Shown here one piece after another: positions 21,151-30,239 of a stretch of DNA of 52,195 nt. Positions within the stretch are counted from its first letter, which is position 1; each line of letters opens with the position of its first letter. Where the stretch lies: contig VXIS01000337.1 in the NCBI GenBank assembly GCA_008704415.1, forward strand, positions 1 to 52,195, in the 5' to 3' direction. The notes under the pieces are model-generated. The model searched no databases. It saw nothing but the letters and a program-made list of their open reading frames with translations, and was not told the DNA's origin. The position numbers were made by a program, and so were the translations under genes. The DNA is from Sphaerosporella brunnea. Taxonomy: Eukaryota > Ascomycota > Pezizomycetes > Pezizales > Pyronemataceae.

Positions 21151-23274
21151 ATGTCGCCCCTAACAACCCGCAACCAACCATCACAGTTACACACTCCGTT
21201 TCCCCTCTCTGTTTCCACATACATGCCTCCGGCATCCTCTTTACCAGGCTCCAACGCGGAAGGCAGTTCCACGGCTGCCCCGTCTCATCGTAGAAAGCAG
21301 TCCGCAGCACCAGCGACAAACCAGCAGATGGAGGATTTCCTCAAAACATGGCGCCAAGATGCACTCAATAAACACCAATATGACGCCGCCATATTTATCG
21401 GTGATAAACTTCTTGCACTGACAGGTAACGTTGGATTCCTTCCATCACAGCCGTGACTGCTGACATCGCGTTCGTTCAGGTGACCCGAAAGACGCCTTCT
21501 GGCTCGCCCAAGTTCACTTCAGCACCGGCCACTACAACCGAGCACAGTCCTTTCTGACGCGTAACGACCTCATATCTCGCTCTACTTCTTGTCGCTACCT
21601 CGCTGCATTGTGCTTGATCAAACAGCTGAAATACGACGAGGCTTTGACCGTACTGGGCGAGAAGAACCCGTCACATCTAGCGTTTGGGACCCCGCAAGCC
21701 GCAAAGCGACGCAGCGGCCGCTCTGGAAGCAACAAGGACCGCGATGAATACGGCAACAATATCAAGTTTGAGGCTGCAATGTGCTATCTTAGAGGCCTCG
21801 TTTACGCGAAACAGAACGCTTTCGATAAAGCCAAGGACTGCTACAAGCAGGCTGTCTTGATTGATGTCAAGTGCTTCGAGGCTTTCGATCAATTGATGAA
21901 AAACGCGTTGATGAGCCCCGACGAGGAGTGGGCTTTTCTTGAAAGCTTAGACTTTGCGGGATTGGGTAACGACGGCGAAGATAGCCAAGAAGCTCGATTT
22001 GTAAAGATGCTCTATACGACCCGGTTGAGCAAATACAAGAACCCCGCGGCTTTCAACTCTGCCACCGAAAACCTTGGTACTAGCTACAACCTTGCAAAAA
22101 ACGCCGATTTGGTCATCTCTAAGGCAGAGCTTCTGTTTACACAATGCCGCTTCAAGGAATGTTTGGAGCTGTGTGAAGGAATTATCGCCGATGACAACTA
22201 CAACTTCGCTGTTTATCCCCTCTACTTGGCTTGTTTGCACGAGTTGAACTTGAAAAACAAACTTTTCCTAGTCTCACACGATATGGCGGACAACTACCCC
22301 GAGGAGCCGGTCTCGTGGCTGGCAGTTGGAGTATACTACCTTACCATCGGCAAGATTGCGGAGGCTAGGAGATTTTTCTCGAAGGCCTCCATGATGGATC
22401 CTCACTTTGGACCTGCCTGGATCGGGTTTGCGCACACGTTCGCTGCCGAAGGTGAACATGACCAAGCCATATCGGCCTACTCAACTGCAGCTCGATTATT
22501 CCAAGGCACCCACCTCCCGCAGCTATTCCTCGGCATGCAGCACTTGCAGCTGAACAACATCACACTTGCTGACGAATACCTAAATACTGCATTCTCCCTC
22601 TGCAAGTCGGATCCGCTACTTCTCAATGAGCTAGGCGTTGTGTTTTATCACAAGGATGCCTTAAAGGAATCGATTCAGTTATTCAAAAAGGCGCTTCAGA
22701 TCGCGGATGAAATCGACTCGAACCCTAAGGCTTGGGTCGCTACTAAGGCCAACCTTGGACACGCATACAGACGCATGGATATGTTCGATGAGGCATTAGA
22801 ATGCTTTGCTGAAGTGACGAGAAGTGCGGAGGGCAACGATGCCAGCGTGTATAGTGCCATTGGCCTGTGCCATCTCCAGGCTGGCAGGCCTTGGGAAGCA
22901 ACGGTGGCACTCCACGAGGTGAGGCAGGGTCATTTCATGGCTTTTGATTGACAAACTGACCAGCATACTAGGCACTTGCCATTAGCCCTCAGGATCCTGT
23001 CGCAACCGAGCTTCTAGAAAAGGCTCTAAAGAAGAACGTGGAAAGTGACGCCATCTTCACGACTTCCATGGCCGGACCTAACAACTCGATCATCTCGCAG
23101 GATGATTCGGATGTCGAAGAAATTATTCGCCAGCGGCAGCGCGGGTCTTCATCCAAGCGAAACACCAGGGATACCTTGTCCGGGCCCCGCACGCCTGCGG
23201 TGTCTCGGAGAAGATTGGGAGATGCGACTAGAGACCCCGGCGGAATGGAAATCAGCGAAGACGAAGCCTTGTAA
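21151..23274 (+). CDS. cdc16: APC/C TPR subunit Cdc16/Cut9 (APC6)
   Basis: Scaffold TPR subunit of the anaphase-promoting complex, a nuclear ubiquitin ligase. Three exons: 21151-21424, 21480-22918, 22972-23274; introns of 55 and 53 nt, all GT/AG and in frame. The product is 671 residues, close to S. pombe Cut9. The N-terminal TPR part reads DFLKTWRQDALNKHQYDAAI then FIGDKLLALTGDPKDAFWLA across the first intron, very like Cut9/Cdc16. A long array of TPRs follows, for example GKIAEARRFFSKASMMDPHF and ELGVVFYHKDALKESIQLFK. The tail after residue about 590 is acidic and Ser-rich (QDDSDVEEIIRQRQRGSS, ISEDEAL). ATG 21151 was chosen because the preceding GTG codon is not a start in fungi. Confidence 0.88.
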
Positions 23275-24222
23275 ATGAGACATACCCATTTTCATAAACA
23301 GGCAGATCGAATTCTGTTCATCGTGCGTGTGTTTGTTTGCCTTCTTCGTTTTGCATTGTTCTGGGATCGCGACGGCGTTTTGGGAATGCCATTACGGAGA
23401 GGTTATCTGGGATTTGTGTTTCACTAGCTTTAGACGTTAAGTAGTATGTAACTACTCGTATCATTGAGAAGAATCTTATGTGCAAACAGTGCGAAAGTAA
23501 AATATATTCTGCCTACCTAGACAGGGGAGCGATGGGATACCGCATAAACCCAGAAGCAAGAGACTCGACGGCGCGAAAAACGTAGTAGGAAAAGGCGTGA
23601 GGTGGTGGTGGAATGTATTACAGTAGAGTCTATAAGAATACGGTCGGGACCACAGGGCGTATCGCAGAGATTCGGTACTAAGGCAATGTGGCAAAGTCAC
23701 TGCGCTCTGTGGAGAAGTCACTCAGCCTCATGGCAAGGTCACTTATAAGAATGTCAAGCTTGAGTAAGCTTTGCATCTTTATACTCCTCCGTCTGTTGGT
23801 TCACAAATAGTGGGAGTCTCGCGTATCGTGGCTCTGGGCTCAGTATCTTGGCCATCGTCAGAGGCTGCCTCATCTTCTGGGTCCTCTTGGTAGACGGTAA
23901 TGATATGCTTTTAAAGTAAAACAAATTAGTGAAAATACAATGTCTTGGACATGAATGCAAACTTCAAGGTCTTCTAGAGGATCTTCATCCGTTTCTTGCA
24001 TGGGTTAAGGAACGTGTTGATGGTAATGCGGTCATTAAGGATATTGGCCACCCATATTCTAATAGGACGGGTATTCATATGACCGTATTCTTATATAGAA
24101 GTGGTGTGCAAGCCGAGATCTCAAAATGCGCGACCGTGACCGGCAACGGCGCCGCAACACACTCGGGCATTAAAATTTCACTCGGCTCCCGGTGCACGTC
24201 GTCTGGGTTTATGCGGGATTTG
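23275..24222. other. cdc16 3' flank and unassigned sequence
   Basis: Probable cdc16 3' UTR, the short repeat copy b (23661-23750), and a plus-strand frame at 23929-24120 (LEDLHPFLAWVKERVDGN) that may be a gene remnant but matches nothing I recognise. Confidence 0.4.
23661..23750. repeat. Short repeat with GGCAAAGTCACT core, copy b
   Basis: AGAGATTCGGTACTAAGGCA then ATG, followed by the core GGCAAAGTCACTGCGCTCTG onwards. The core has the same orientation as copy c (24657-24775) and is inverted relative to copy a at 13508. Confidence 0.7.
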
Positions 24223-24224
24223 TA

Positions 24225-24647
24225 CTCTGGCGGCCGAGCGCCAAGTTCGGGATTTTGTGATTGGCCCGCACAACAAAAAAACGCGAAAATAAAAACTCGG
24301 CCGTCAAAATTCATCATAAATTAGAAGCTCCCACTTGTAGTCAAATTCGTCGCAAAAAACGCGATCCAGCACGTCCCGGAGGGGTAGCTGGGTGGGGGAG
24401 TGGGAGGCTGATGTGTGGCGTTGTGTGGCAACACTGGATATTCAGCATCACCGTTTCGACTTTCTCAACATCACGACGGCCCAGCAGGCCCTCCAAGACG
24501 TGCTAGATAGCGTTTTTTGCGTTGAGTATGACCACAAGTGAGAGCTTCTGATTTACGATGGATTTTAACGGCCGAGTTTTTATTTTCGCGGTTTTTTGTT
24601 GTGCGGGCCAATCACAAAATCCCGAACTTGGCGCTCGGCCGCCAGAG
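24225..24647. mobile_element. 423-bp TA-flanked MITE, copy B
   Basis: Same length and near-identical to 2719-3141, with TA at 24223-24224 and 24648-24649 and inverted repeats of about 100 bp starting CTCTGGCGGCCGAGCGCCAA. The right repeat keeps CGCGG where copy A has CGCCG. Another repeat copy (24657-24775) begins 8 bp after it. Confidence 0.92.
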
Positions 24648-24656
24648 TAGAGTAAG

Positions 24657-24775
24657 TACCGTAGAGATTCGGTACTAAGGCAATGTGGCAAAGTCACTGT
24701 GCTCTGTGGCGAAGTCACTCAGCCTCATGGCAAAGTCACTTAGCCACTCTCCCTTGCTCGCGAGAAAATACGGTA
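24657..24775. mobile_element. 119-bp short TA-flanked repeat, copy c
   Basis: TA at 24657-24658 and 24774-24775. The ends read CCGTAGAGATTC and, inward from the right, CCGTATTTTCTC. The core holds three about 22-bp units with TGGCAAAGTCACT or TGGCGAAGTCACT. It is the most complete copy of the family seen at 13508 and 23661. Confidence 0.65.
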
Positions 24776-26225
24776 CCGTAGGATCTCTTGACTTGAATTC
24801 CAATTTAAAAATACGCGGCTGTGGTGCTAGGGGGAGAAACACCAGAAGCTGTACAAAGGAGGGATGAAATTCATCACTTACCCTTGAATCGCAAAATCTC
24901 ATCTGCTTGCTGCTCTGTTGCGCCATTCTCTCAAAAACCTTGCCGGTCGTGGGTTTGAAAGGTGATGCGGCCTTTGGTTGGTCACATACTGGCATCATTT
25001 GTCGCTGTAAAGCCCACTGCGATTCAGTCTTTGGGGTGACTTTTTGGGCGAGGGCAATGAAGTAGGAGGGCTTCTCTGCCGCTTCTCACATGGGCATCGG
25101 GGTTCAGCTACTCTCAGAAAACCTAACAATCACCACCCGGACTTTTGAAGTCTTCGCGCGAAGAAGTTAAGAACTTCTACGGTACTTACTTGCTTTAAGT
25201 ACTGTAATAAAACGGGGGGTCCGAGTGCTACCGCAATGATACTGAAATCTTGAAAGATTCCGTATTTGCCCCATGATGCCGCAACAATACCGTAGCACTA
25301 CCGCAGAGAAGGGATGTCAGAATACAGTATCATGAGATCCGGCAACGTAATGACTGGAGAGTATTCTTGGCGTGCGCCACCACTAGGCACCTCCGCCACT
25401 CCAGCCACAGCTCAACACACGTACAGTTTCTAGCCGGTTACGCCGCCCCATCGTTGCGCCCAAGGAAGGCCATCCTTATATGTTGCTTTTATGTTTTGAC
25501 CGCAGGCGAAAATAGATGGATCTCAGAGCTCCCCCGGTTGTCGGCCACCTCTCATCCCCAAAATACCGAATCTTTGACGACTGTAGTAGCACTGCGGTAG
25601 CAATCGCACCCCCCTGTTTTGCTACAGTAGGTATAGACCCTATGACTTCCCGTTGTCCGTTTTCACGCTTGTTTGTCGGCCGCCGGAGAATGGACGTCGG
25701 TGTTCCCTTATCTTATCGTTCATCTCATCCTGTCTCTATGCGTTCTTATCATTTATCTAATCAATCTTTCTTCGCGACCCTAGCCCACGCAGTAACCTCA
25801 CTTTGAGCCAATTGCGAAGGCACCATTGTAGAATCCGCTGTTTACGGGCCGTCTGGTCTGTTGCTTGGTGGCAAGATCTCTATAGATATATCGCTCTGCT
25901 GAAAATTAAAAGCCTCTCGGAAGGGAAGCGCCACCACGCCATGTGATATCGATTGCTTGGCAGGGCTAGAGTACTGTTAGGTGTGCTAGTTAGCTCCACG
26001 CAGGGTTTTTCCCAAGGGCAAAAAAAAAAATTTCCAAAAAGCTCAAAAGCAGCTCCCCGCCATCGCAAGCCAACCTCGCTCCCCCCAATCGATTTCTTTC
26101 TCTTCCTCTTCTTCCTCCTCTTCCTCCTCTTCCTCCTCTTCCTCCTCTTCCTCCTACCTACTCCCCCTCTCACCGCCAATCCCTTTCTCCTTCTTCTCTT
26201 CGCCTCCCCTAAACATCCTCGCAGG
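24776..26225. other. Region upstream of the mss116 gene
   Basis: No gene supported. A minus-strand frame around 24990-24780 has no recognisable domain. A pyrimidine-rich 9-bp tandem repeat lies at 26101-26155, just before the helicase start. Confidence 0.5.
26101..26155. repeat. CT-rich tandem repeat in helicase 5' leader
   Basis: About six copies of a 9-bp unit CCTCCTCTT, 71 bp before the ATG at 26226. Pyrimidine-rich tracts are common in fungal promoters and leaders. Confidence 0.9.
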
Positions 26226-28508
26226 ATGTTTTCCTCCCTCCGCCGGTCTTCGCGGTTACTGCGGCTCCATGTCGCCGCTTCCTCCGTGCGCGTCCCCTCG
26301 ACTCTCGCCGTTCTTCAATATACCATCGCTACACCAGCTGCTCAGAATGTTCGGGCTTTCACTATCTCTTCAATCTTGAACAAGCATGCGTCAAACGTCG
26401 ACCTCTCGGAGCACGAGCCTATTCTGGAGGACGCTGAGCATGAGCCCAAGCCCAGCGAAGATGAGGTCACCCGGTTTCAGCATCTTGCGGACAGAAACAT
26501 CATCGACAAGAAGGTCATCCGCAATATCACGGATGGCATGAAATACGACGAAATGACCAAGGTTCAGCGGAAAACTGTGCTGTCTACCGTCAAGGGCGAA
26601 GATGTCCTCGCGCAAGCCAAGACTGGTACCGGCAAGACCATTGCATTCCTCTTACCGGTCATGCAGAGACTCATGAGCACGCCCGAGCCCCTCCAGAAGA
26701 GGTCAATCGACATCCGTACCATCATTATCTCCCCGACGAGAGAGTTGGCCATCCAGATTTACAACGACGCCATCAAGCTGGCTCACGGCACAGGCATTGT
26801 TTGCCAGTCGGCAGTCGGTGGCACTGGCAAGAACGCGGCTGTTAGCCAAATGCACCGACAAGGTTGCCATCTGCTGATCGCCACGCCTGGTCGTCTCAAT
26901 GATCTCCTGCAAGATCATCGCGCGGGTGTCGTCGTTGATAAGGTTGACACTCTCGTACTTGACGAGGGTGATACTCTCCTGGATCAAGGTTTCGCGGAAG
27001 CCATCGATGAAATTATTCGCCAGCTTCCGAGTACAAAGTCCAACGTACGCGCCGGCACTGGTCGGCAATCTCTCATCTTCTCCGCCACCATGCCTGAGAA
27101 GGTTCTCCAGATGGTGCGCAAAACCCTACGCCCCGATTACAAGTTCTTGAAGATGGTCGATAAGGGCGAGGCAGCCGTTCACACCCGCATCAAGCAGCAC
27201 TTGATCCAGTGCCGTGGTTTCGAGAACTTGCTGCCCGCCGTTTACGAGCTTGTCATGCGTGAGCTTGCGCCGATTCTGAACGGCGAGGAACTGCCGAACG
27301 GAGAGGAGCCTTTTAAGGCTATTGTGTTTCTCCCTACCGCCAAGTTCGCCTCGCTCGCAGCTGCCACTTTCATGAACCTGCAGGGCTCAGATGGCACTGC
27401 GCACCCCCTCTACAGGCACACTCGGATGATCGAGATTCACTCGCGCCTCTCCCAGCCGCAGCGCTCGAGAGCGGCAGAGCTCTTCCGCAATACCAAGAGC
27501 GCTATCCTTTTTGCTAGTGACGTTGTCGCTCGAGGAATGGACTTCCCCAACGTAACCCACGTTATCCAGGTCTGCACACCATCCAACCAGGAGCAGTACA
27601 TCCATCGTCTTGGTCGCACTGGTCGTGCCAACCGCAACGGTGTCGGCTACCTGATGCTCACGGAGGGCGAACTCCACGTGCCAGATGTCAGATCAGTGAT
27701 GCACGGCATGCAGATGATCAAGGACAAGGAACTCCATACACCCTCTGTCGCCATGGAGCAAGAGCAGCAGCTTCACAAGTCTGCCGTCGAATCATTCAAC
27801 AATATTGCGGCTTCAAACAAGCAGATTGATGTCGCCCTCAAGTCGGCTGCCTACATCAGTTTGATGGGATACTTCAACGGCATCATTAAAGACAAACAGG
27901 GACTCGTTGATTCGCTTAACCGGTGGTCTACCATCCAGTGGGGAATGACTACGCCTCCGGCTATTCCTCCGAAGATGTTGACTCAGCTCGGCTTCAGGAA
28001 AATCCAAGGCTTGAACACAAACTTTGTCCCTAGGGAAGGCGGAGGCATGCTCCCAAGCCGAGGCGGTTTCGGTGGTGGCCGGGGTGGCTCTTTCCGAGCG
28101 CCTAGAGCAGGTGGCTTTGACAGGACGCCTAGAGAAGGTGGCTTTGACCGAGGTAGCCGTGGTGGCTTCGACCGAGCGCCTAGAGAAGGTGGCTTTGACC
28201 GAGGTAGCCGTGGTGGCTTCGACCGAGCGCCTAGAGAAGGTGGCTTTGACCGAAGTAGCCGTGGTGGCGGCCGAGGAGGGAGGGGCGGCTTCGATAGGGC
28301 CCCCAGAGAGGGTGGCTTCGAGCGGGCCCCCAGAGAGGGTGGCTTCGAGCGGGCTCCCAGAGAGGGTGGTTTTGAGCGGGGCAGCCGTGGTGGCTTCGGT
28401 GGTGCCAGCCGCGGTGGTAGGGGCGGATTTGGTGGCAGAGGTGGCTCATACAACGACCGTCGCGCTCGACCCCGCGAGGATGGTACTCTGCGGCGTGAGC
28501 GGTACTAA
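26226..28508 (+). CDS. mss116: Mitochondrial DEAD-box RNA helicase, Mss116-like
   Basis: ATP-dependent RNA helicase, in yeast needed for mitochondrial intron splicing and translation. Single exon, 760 residues from ATG 26226. The start MFSSLRRSSRLLRLHVAASS is a good Arg/Ser-rich mitochondrial presequence; the open frame extends upstream only through the CT-rich leader. Motifs in order: KYDEMTKVQ (Q), AQAKTGTGKT (I), PTRELAIQ (Ia), ATPGRLNDLL (Ib), VLDEGDTLLD (II), SATMP (III), ARGMDFPNVTHVIQ (V), HRLGRTGR (VI). Motif II reads DEGD instead of DEAD. The C-terminal 160 residues are an RGG tail of repeats such as GGFDRAPRE and GGFDRGSRG, which binds RNA in this family. A copia element is inserted 484 bp after the stop. 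Confidence 0.9.
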   Translation: MFSSLRRSSRLLRLHVAASSVRVPSTLAVLQYTIATPAAQNVRAFTISSILNKHASNVDLSEHEPILEDAEHEPKPSEDEVTRFQHLADRNIIDKKVIRNITDGMKYDEMTKVQRKTVLSTVKGEDVLAQAKTGTGKTIAFLLPVMQRLMSTPEPLQKRSIDIRTIIISPTRELAIQIYNDAIKLAHGTGIVCQSAVGGTGKNAAVSQMHRQGCHLLIATPGRLNDLLQDHRAGVVVDKVDTLVLDEGDTLLDQGFAEAIDEIIRQLPSTKSNVRAGTGRQSLIFSATMPEKVLQMVRKTLRPDYKFLKMVDKGEAAVHTRIKQHLIQCRGFENLLPAVYELVMRELAPILNGEELPNGEEPFKAIVFLPTAKFASLAAATFMNLQGSDGTAHPLYRHTRMIEIHSRLSQPQRSRAAELFRNTKSAILFASDVVARGMDFPNVTHVIQVCTPSNQEQYIHRLGRTGRANRNGVGYLMLTEGELHVPDVRSVMHGMQMIKDKELHTPSVAMEQEQQLHKSAVESFNNIAASNKQIDVALKSAAYISLMGYFNGIIKDKQGLVDSLNRWSTIQWGMTTPPAIPPKMLTQLGFRKIQGLNTNFVPREGGGMLPSRGGFGGGRGGSFRAPRAGGFDRTPREGGFDRGSRGGFDRAPREGGFDRGSRGGFDRAPREGGFDRSSRGGGRGGRGGFDRAPREGGFERAPREGGFERAPREGGFERGSRGGFGGASRGGRGGFGGRGGSYNDRRARPREDGTLRRERY

Positions 28509-28987
28509 GCCATGACGGCAACAATAATAACGAATCAAGCGGTAATCTCTTTAGATTTATGGCACCTTGTACTATTATTGTCGTTTTGTTTTGTTTGTTT
28601 CTAGTCTAGACATGGGTCATTGGTTTCTGTTTTGTTTGCGCAGTCGTCAGGGTTCTTCGGTGATGTGGCTGTATCACGATCAACCGTGTTTGTAAGATAC
28701 TTTACACTTGGGTACCTTCTTTCCTTCCTTTGTTCGTCATGTGTCTCTGGCTTACTTCGGGGAATTTGTTGGGAAGCATTCTTGGAAGGAAAATGTTGGT
28801 TACTGTCAGCCGCTGTTGTTTTTCTCAGGTTGGGATACAAAAAGTTGTTTTTATTTTTCTTTGGGTTGGGTGTTTCCACGCTGTTGGGGAATGGGAAACG
28901 GAGAGTAGACATTCTGTACTTCTATATCAACCACAGCTCTACCTACAGTCAGAGGACAAAAAGATTTGCCGTTTTACAGGCAAAGTA
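28509..28987. other. Helicase 3' flank
   Basis: T-rich sequence, likely 3' UTR. No gene seen before the copia insertion. Confidence 0.4.
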
Positions 28988-28992
28988 GCCAT

Positions 28993-29192
28993 TGTTGGAA
29001 AACGAGCTTTCTAGGTGTGACGGGACGAGTGGATAAGGGTCGAGGTGGGACTGAGTGATATCCAGTGAAGCTGTGAGATGGTGTCTATACGTAGCTAGGC
29101 TAGCATGTAAACTAAGCAATATAACCATCGCTTACCCACCATCCATCTATTCTGACTAAGCTCCATCTCTCTACACGTCCACACTTTCAACA
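28993..29192 (+). repeat. Copia 5' LTR
   Basis: 200 bp, TGTTGGAAAACGAGC to CTTTCAACA, with TG..CA ends and no difference seen from the 3' LTR. It should contain the promoter and transcript start. Confidence 0.97.
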
Positions 29193-29210
29193 GGTTATGA
29201 GCCCTGTCGC
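29193..29210 (+). promoter_or_regulatory. Primer binding site, half-tRNA-iMet type
   Basis: GGTTATGAGCCC follows the LTR directly. It is complementary to GGGCUCAUAACC, the anticodon arm of initiator tRNA-Met. Drosophila copia primes from an internal fragment of the same tRNA, so this fits a half-tRNA primer. Confidence 0.75.
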
Positions 29211-29260
29211 GCTTTCCTGAAAACGAAATCGCTTCCTCCATCAACACCAAAACCATCAAA

Positions 29261-30187
29261 ATGTCCTCGAAAACGCAGATGTTTAAGCATCCCAAAGGCA
29301 TCTTCGACCTCCTCACCACCGAAAACTACGCATCATGGGCGATAAACATGCGACGCATCCTTCGCTCGTCCGATGCCTGGGATATCGTAACCGGTGACGA
29401 AGAAGAACCCGATCAGCCTGCGCCCAACGCATCTGAGCGCGTACGGCAAGCCTTCAAAGACTACAGACACCGAAAAGAGGATGCAGCTACCTACATCTTC
29501 AATGGATGCTGCAAGACCGTGAAAGTCATGATAAGCGGCACCGATGATCCCAAAGAGATGTGGGATAAGCTTGCCAGCAAGCTCAACACGGCCAACTCGG
29601 CTCTCGGACGACAGCAACTGCACCAGAAATTCCTAGCAATGAGGCCAAAAGCTGGAGCTCCCATAGCCGACTTCTTCACCGAGCTTGAGGAGATCCGAAA
29701 CCAGATCGCAGGCACCGACGAGGCGATTTCCGACACGACGTTCAAAACGCACATATTCAACTACCTGCCACCGGCTTTTGCGATGACAATCAACAATCAG
29801 CAGAACCGACCGGAAGCCACTATTGAGAGCATCTGCACCGCCCTTATCGAAGATGAGAGACTGCGATCGATGAAGTCCAGCGCAGATGCAGCAGTGGAAG
29901 CCCTAAAGGCAAGCACCAAGCCCCCTAGAAGAAAGAAGCGATGCAACCACTGCAAAACAGCAACTCACGATACCGCGGAATGTTGGTACAAAGACGACAA
30001 AGATCACCCTAGAAGAAGATCGAAGCGACCTCGTGACGACTCAGACGATGACAAGGTAGTATGCTACTACTGCTGCGAGACAGGCCATCAGCTCAGCAAA
30101 TGCCCACTCCGGCAGAAAGCCAGGTCCATACGCAAAAAGGCTTCCGTCAAGAAAGACTCCGACTCCGATGAAGGAGCAGACCTCTGA
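29261..30187 (+). CDS. Copia Gag (capsid/nucleocapsid)
   Basis: 308 residues ending at TGA 30185-30187. N-terminal part MFKHPKGIFDLLTTENYASW is the usual copia Gag opening; residues 60-215 are a UBN2-type Gag fold (MWDKLASKLNTANSALGRQQ, HTHIFNYLPP-like region). Two CCHC knuckles follow: CNHCKTATHDTAEC and CYYCCETGHQLSKC, each CX2CX4HX4C, between basic Arg/Lys clusters. It ends in an acidic tail DSDSDEGADL. The frame continues unbroken beyond the UGA into pol. Gag forms the virus-like particle and packages element RNA. Confidence 0.95.
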   Translation: MSSKTQMFKHPKGIFDLLTTENYASWAINMRRILRSSDAWDIVTGDEEEPDQPAPNASERVRQAFKDYRHRKEDAATYIFNGCCKTVKVMISGTDDPKEMWDKLASKLNTANSALGRQQLHQKFLAMRPKAGAPIADFFTELEEIRNQIAGTDEAISDTTFKTHIFNYLPPAFAMTINNQQNRPEATIESICTALIEDERLRSMKSSADAAVEALKASTKPPRRKKRCNHCKTATHDTAECWYKDDKDHPRRRSKRPRDDSDDDKVVCYYCCETGHQLSKCPLRQKARSIRKKASVKKDSDSDEGADL

Positions 30188-30239
30188 CGGTTACGGACCT
30201 CCGCTCTAACGGCATCAACCTCACTTGGTGCGGAGGTCC
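30185..30239 (+). promoter_or_regulatory. Candidate UGA readthrough signal between gag and pol
   Basis: TGA (30185-30187) is followed by CGGTTAC (7 nt), then GGACCTCCGC (30195-30204), a 25-nt loop, and GCGGAGGTCC (30230-30239), a perfect 10-bp stem. UGA-CGG with a stem starting about 8 nt downstream is the known type II readthrough layout described in plant viruses. Gag and pol lie in one frame, so readthrough would give Gag-Pol. The alternative is a recent CGA-to-TGA mutation. Confidence 0.65.

Noticed and set aside
25953..26225. N-terminal extension of the helicase frame (FFLFLFFLLFLLF stretch)
   Set aside because: The hydrophobic run is the CT-rich tandem repeat read in frame. A good mitochondrial presequence begins at the ATG at 26226.
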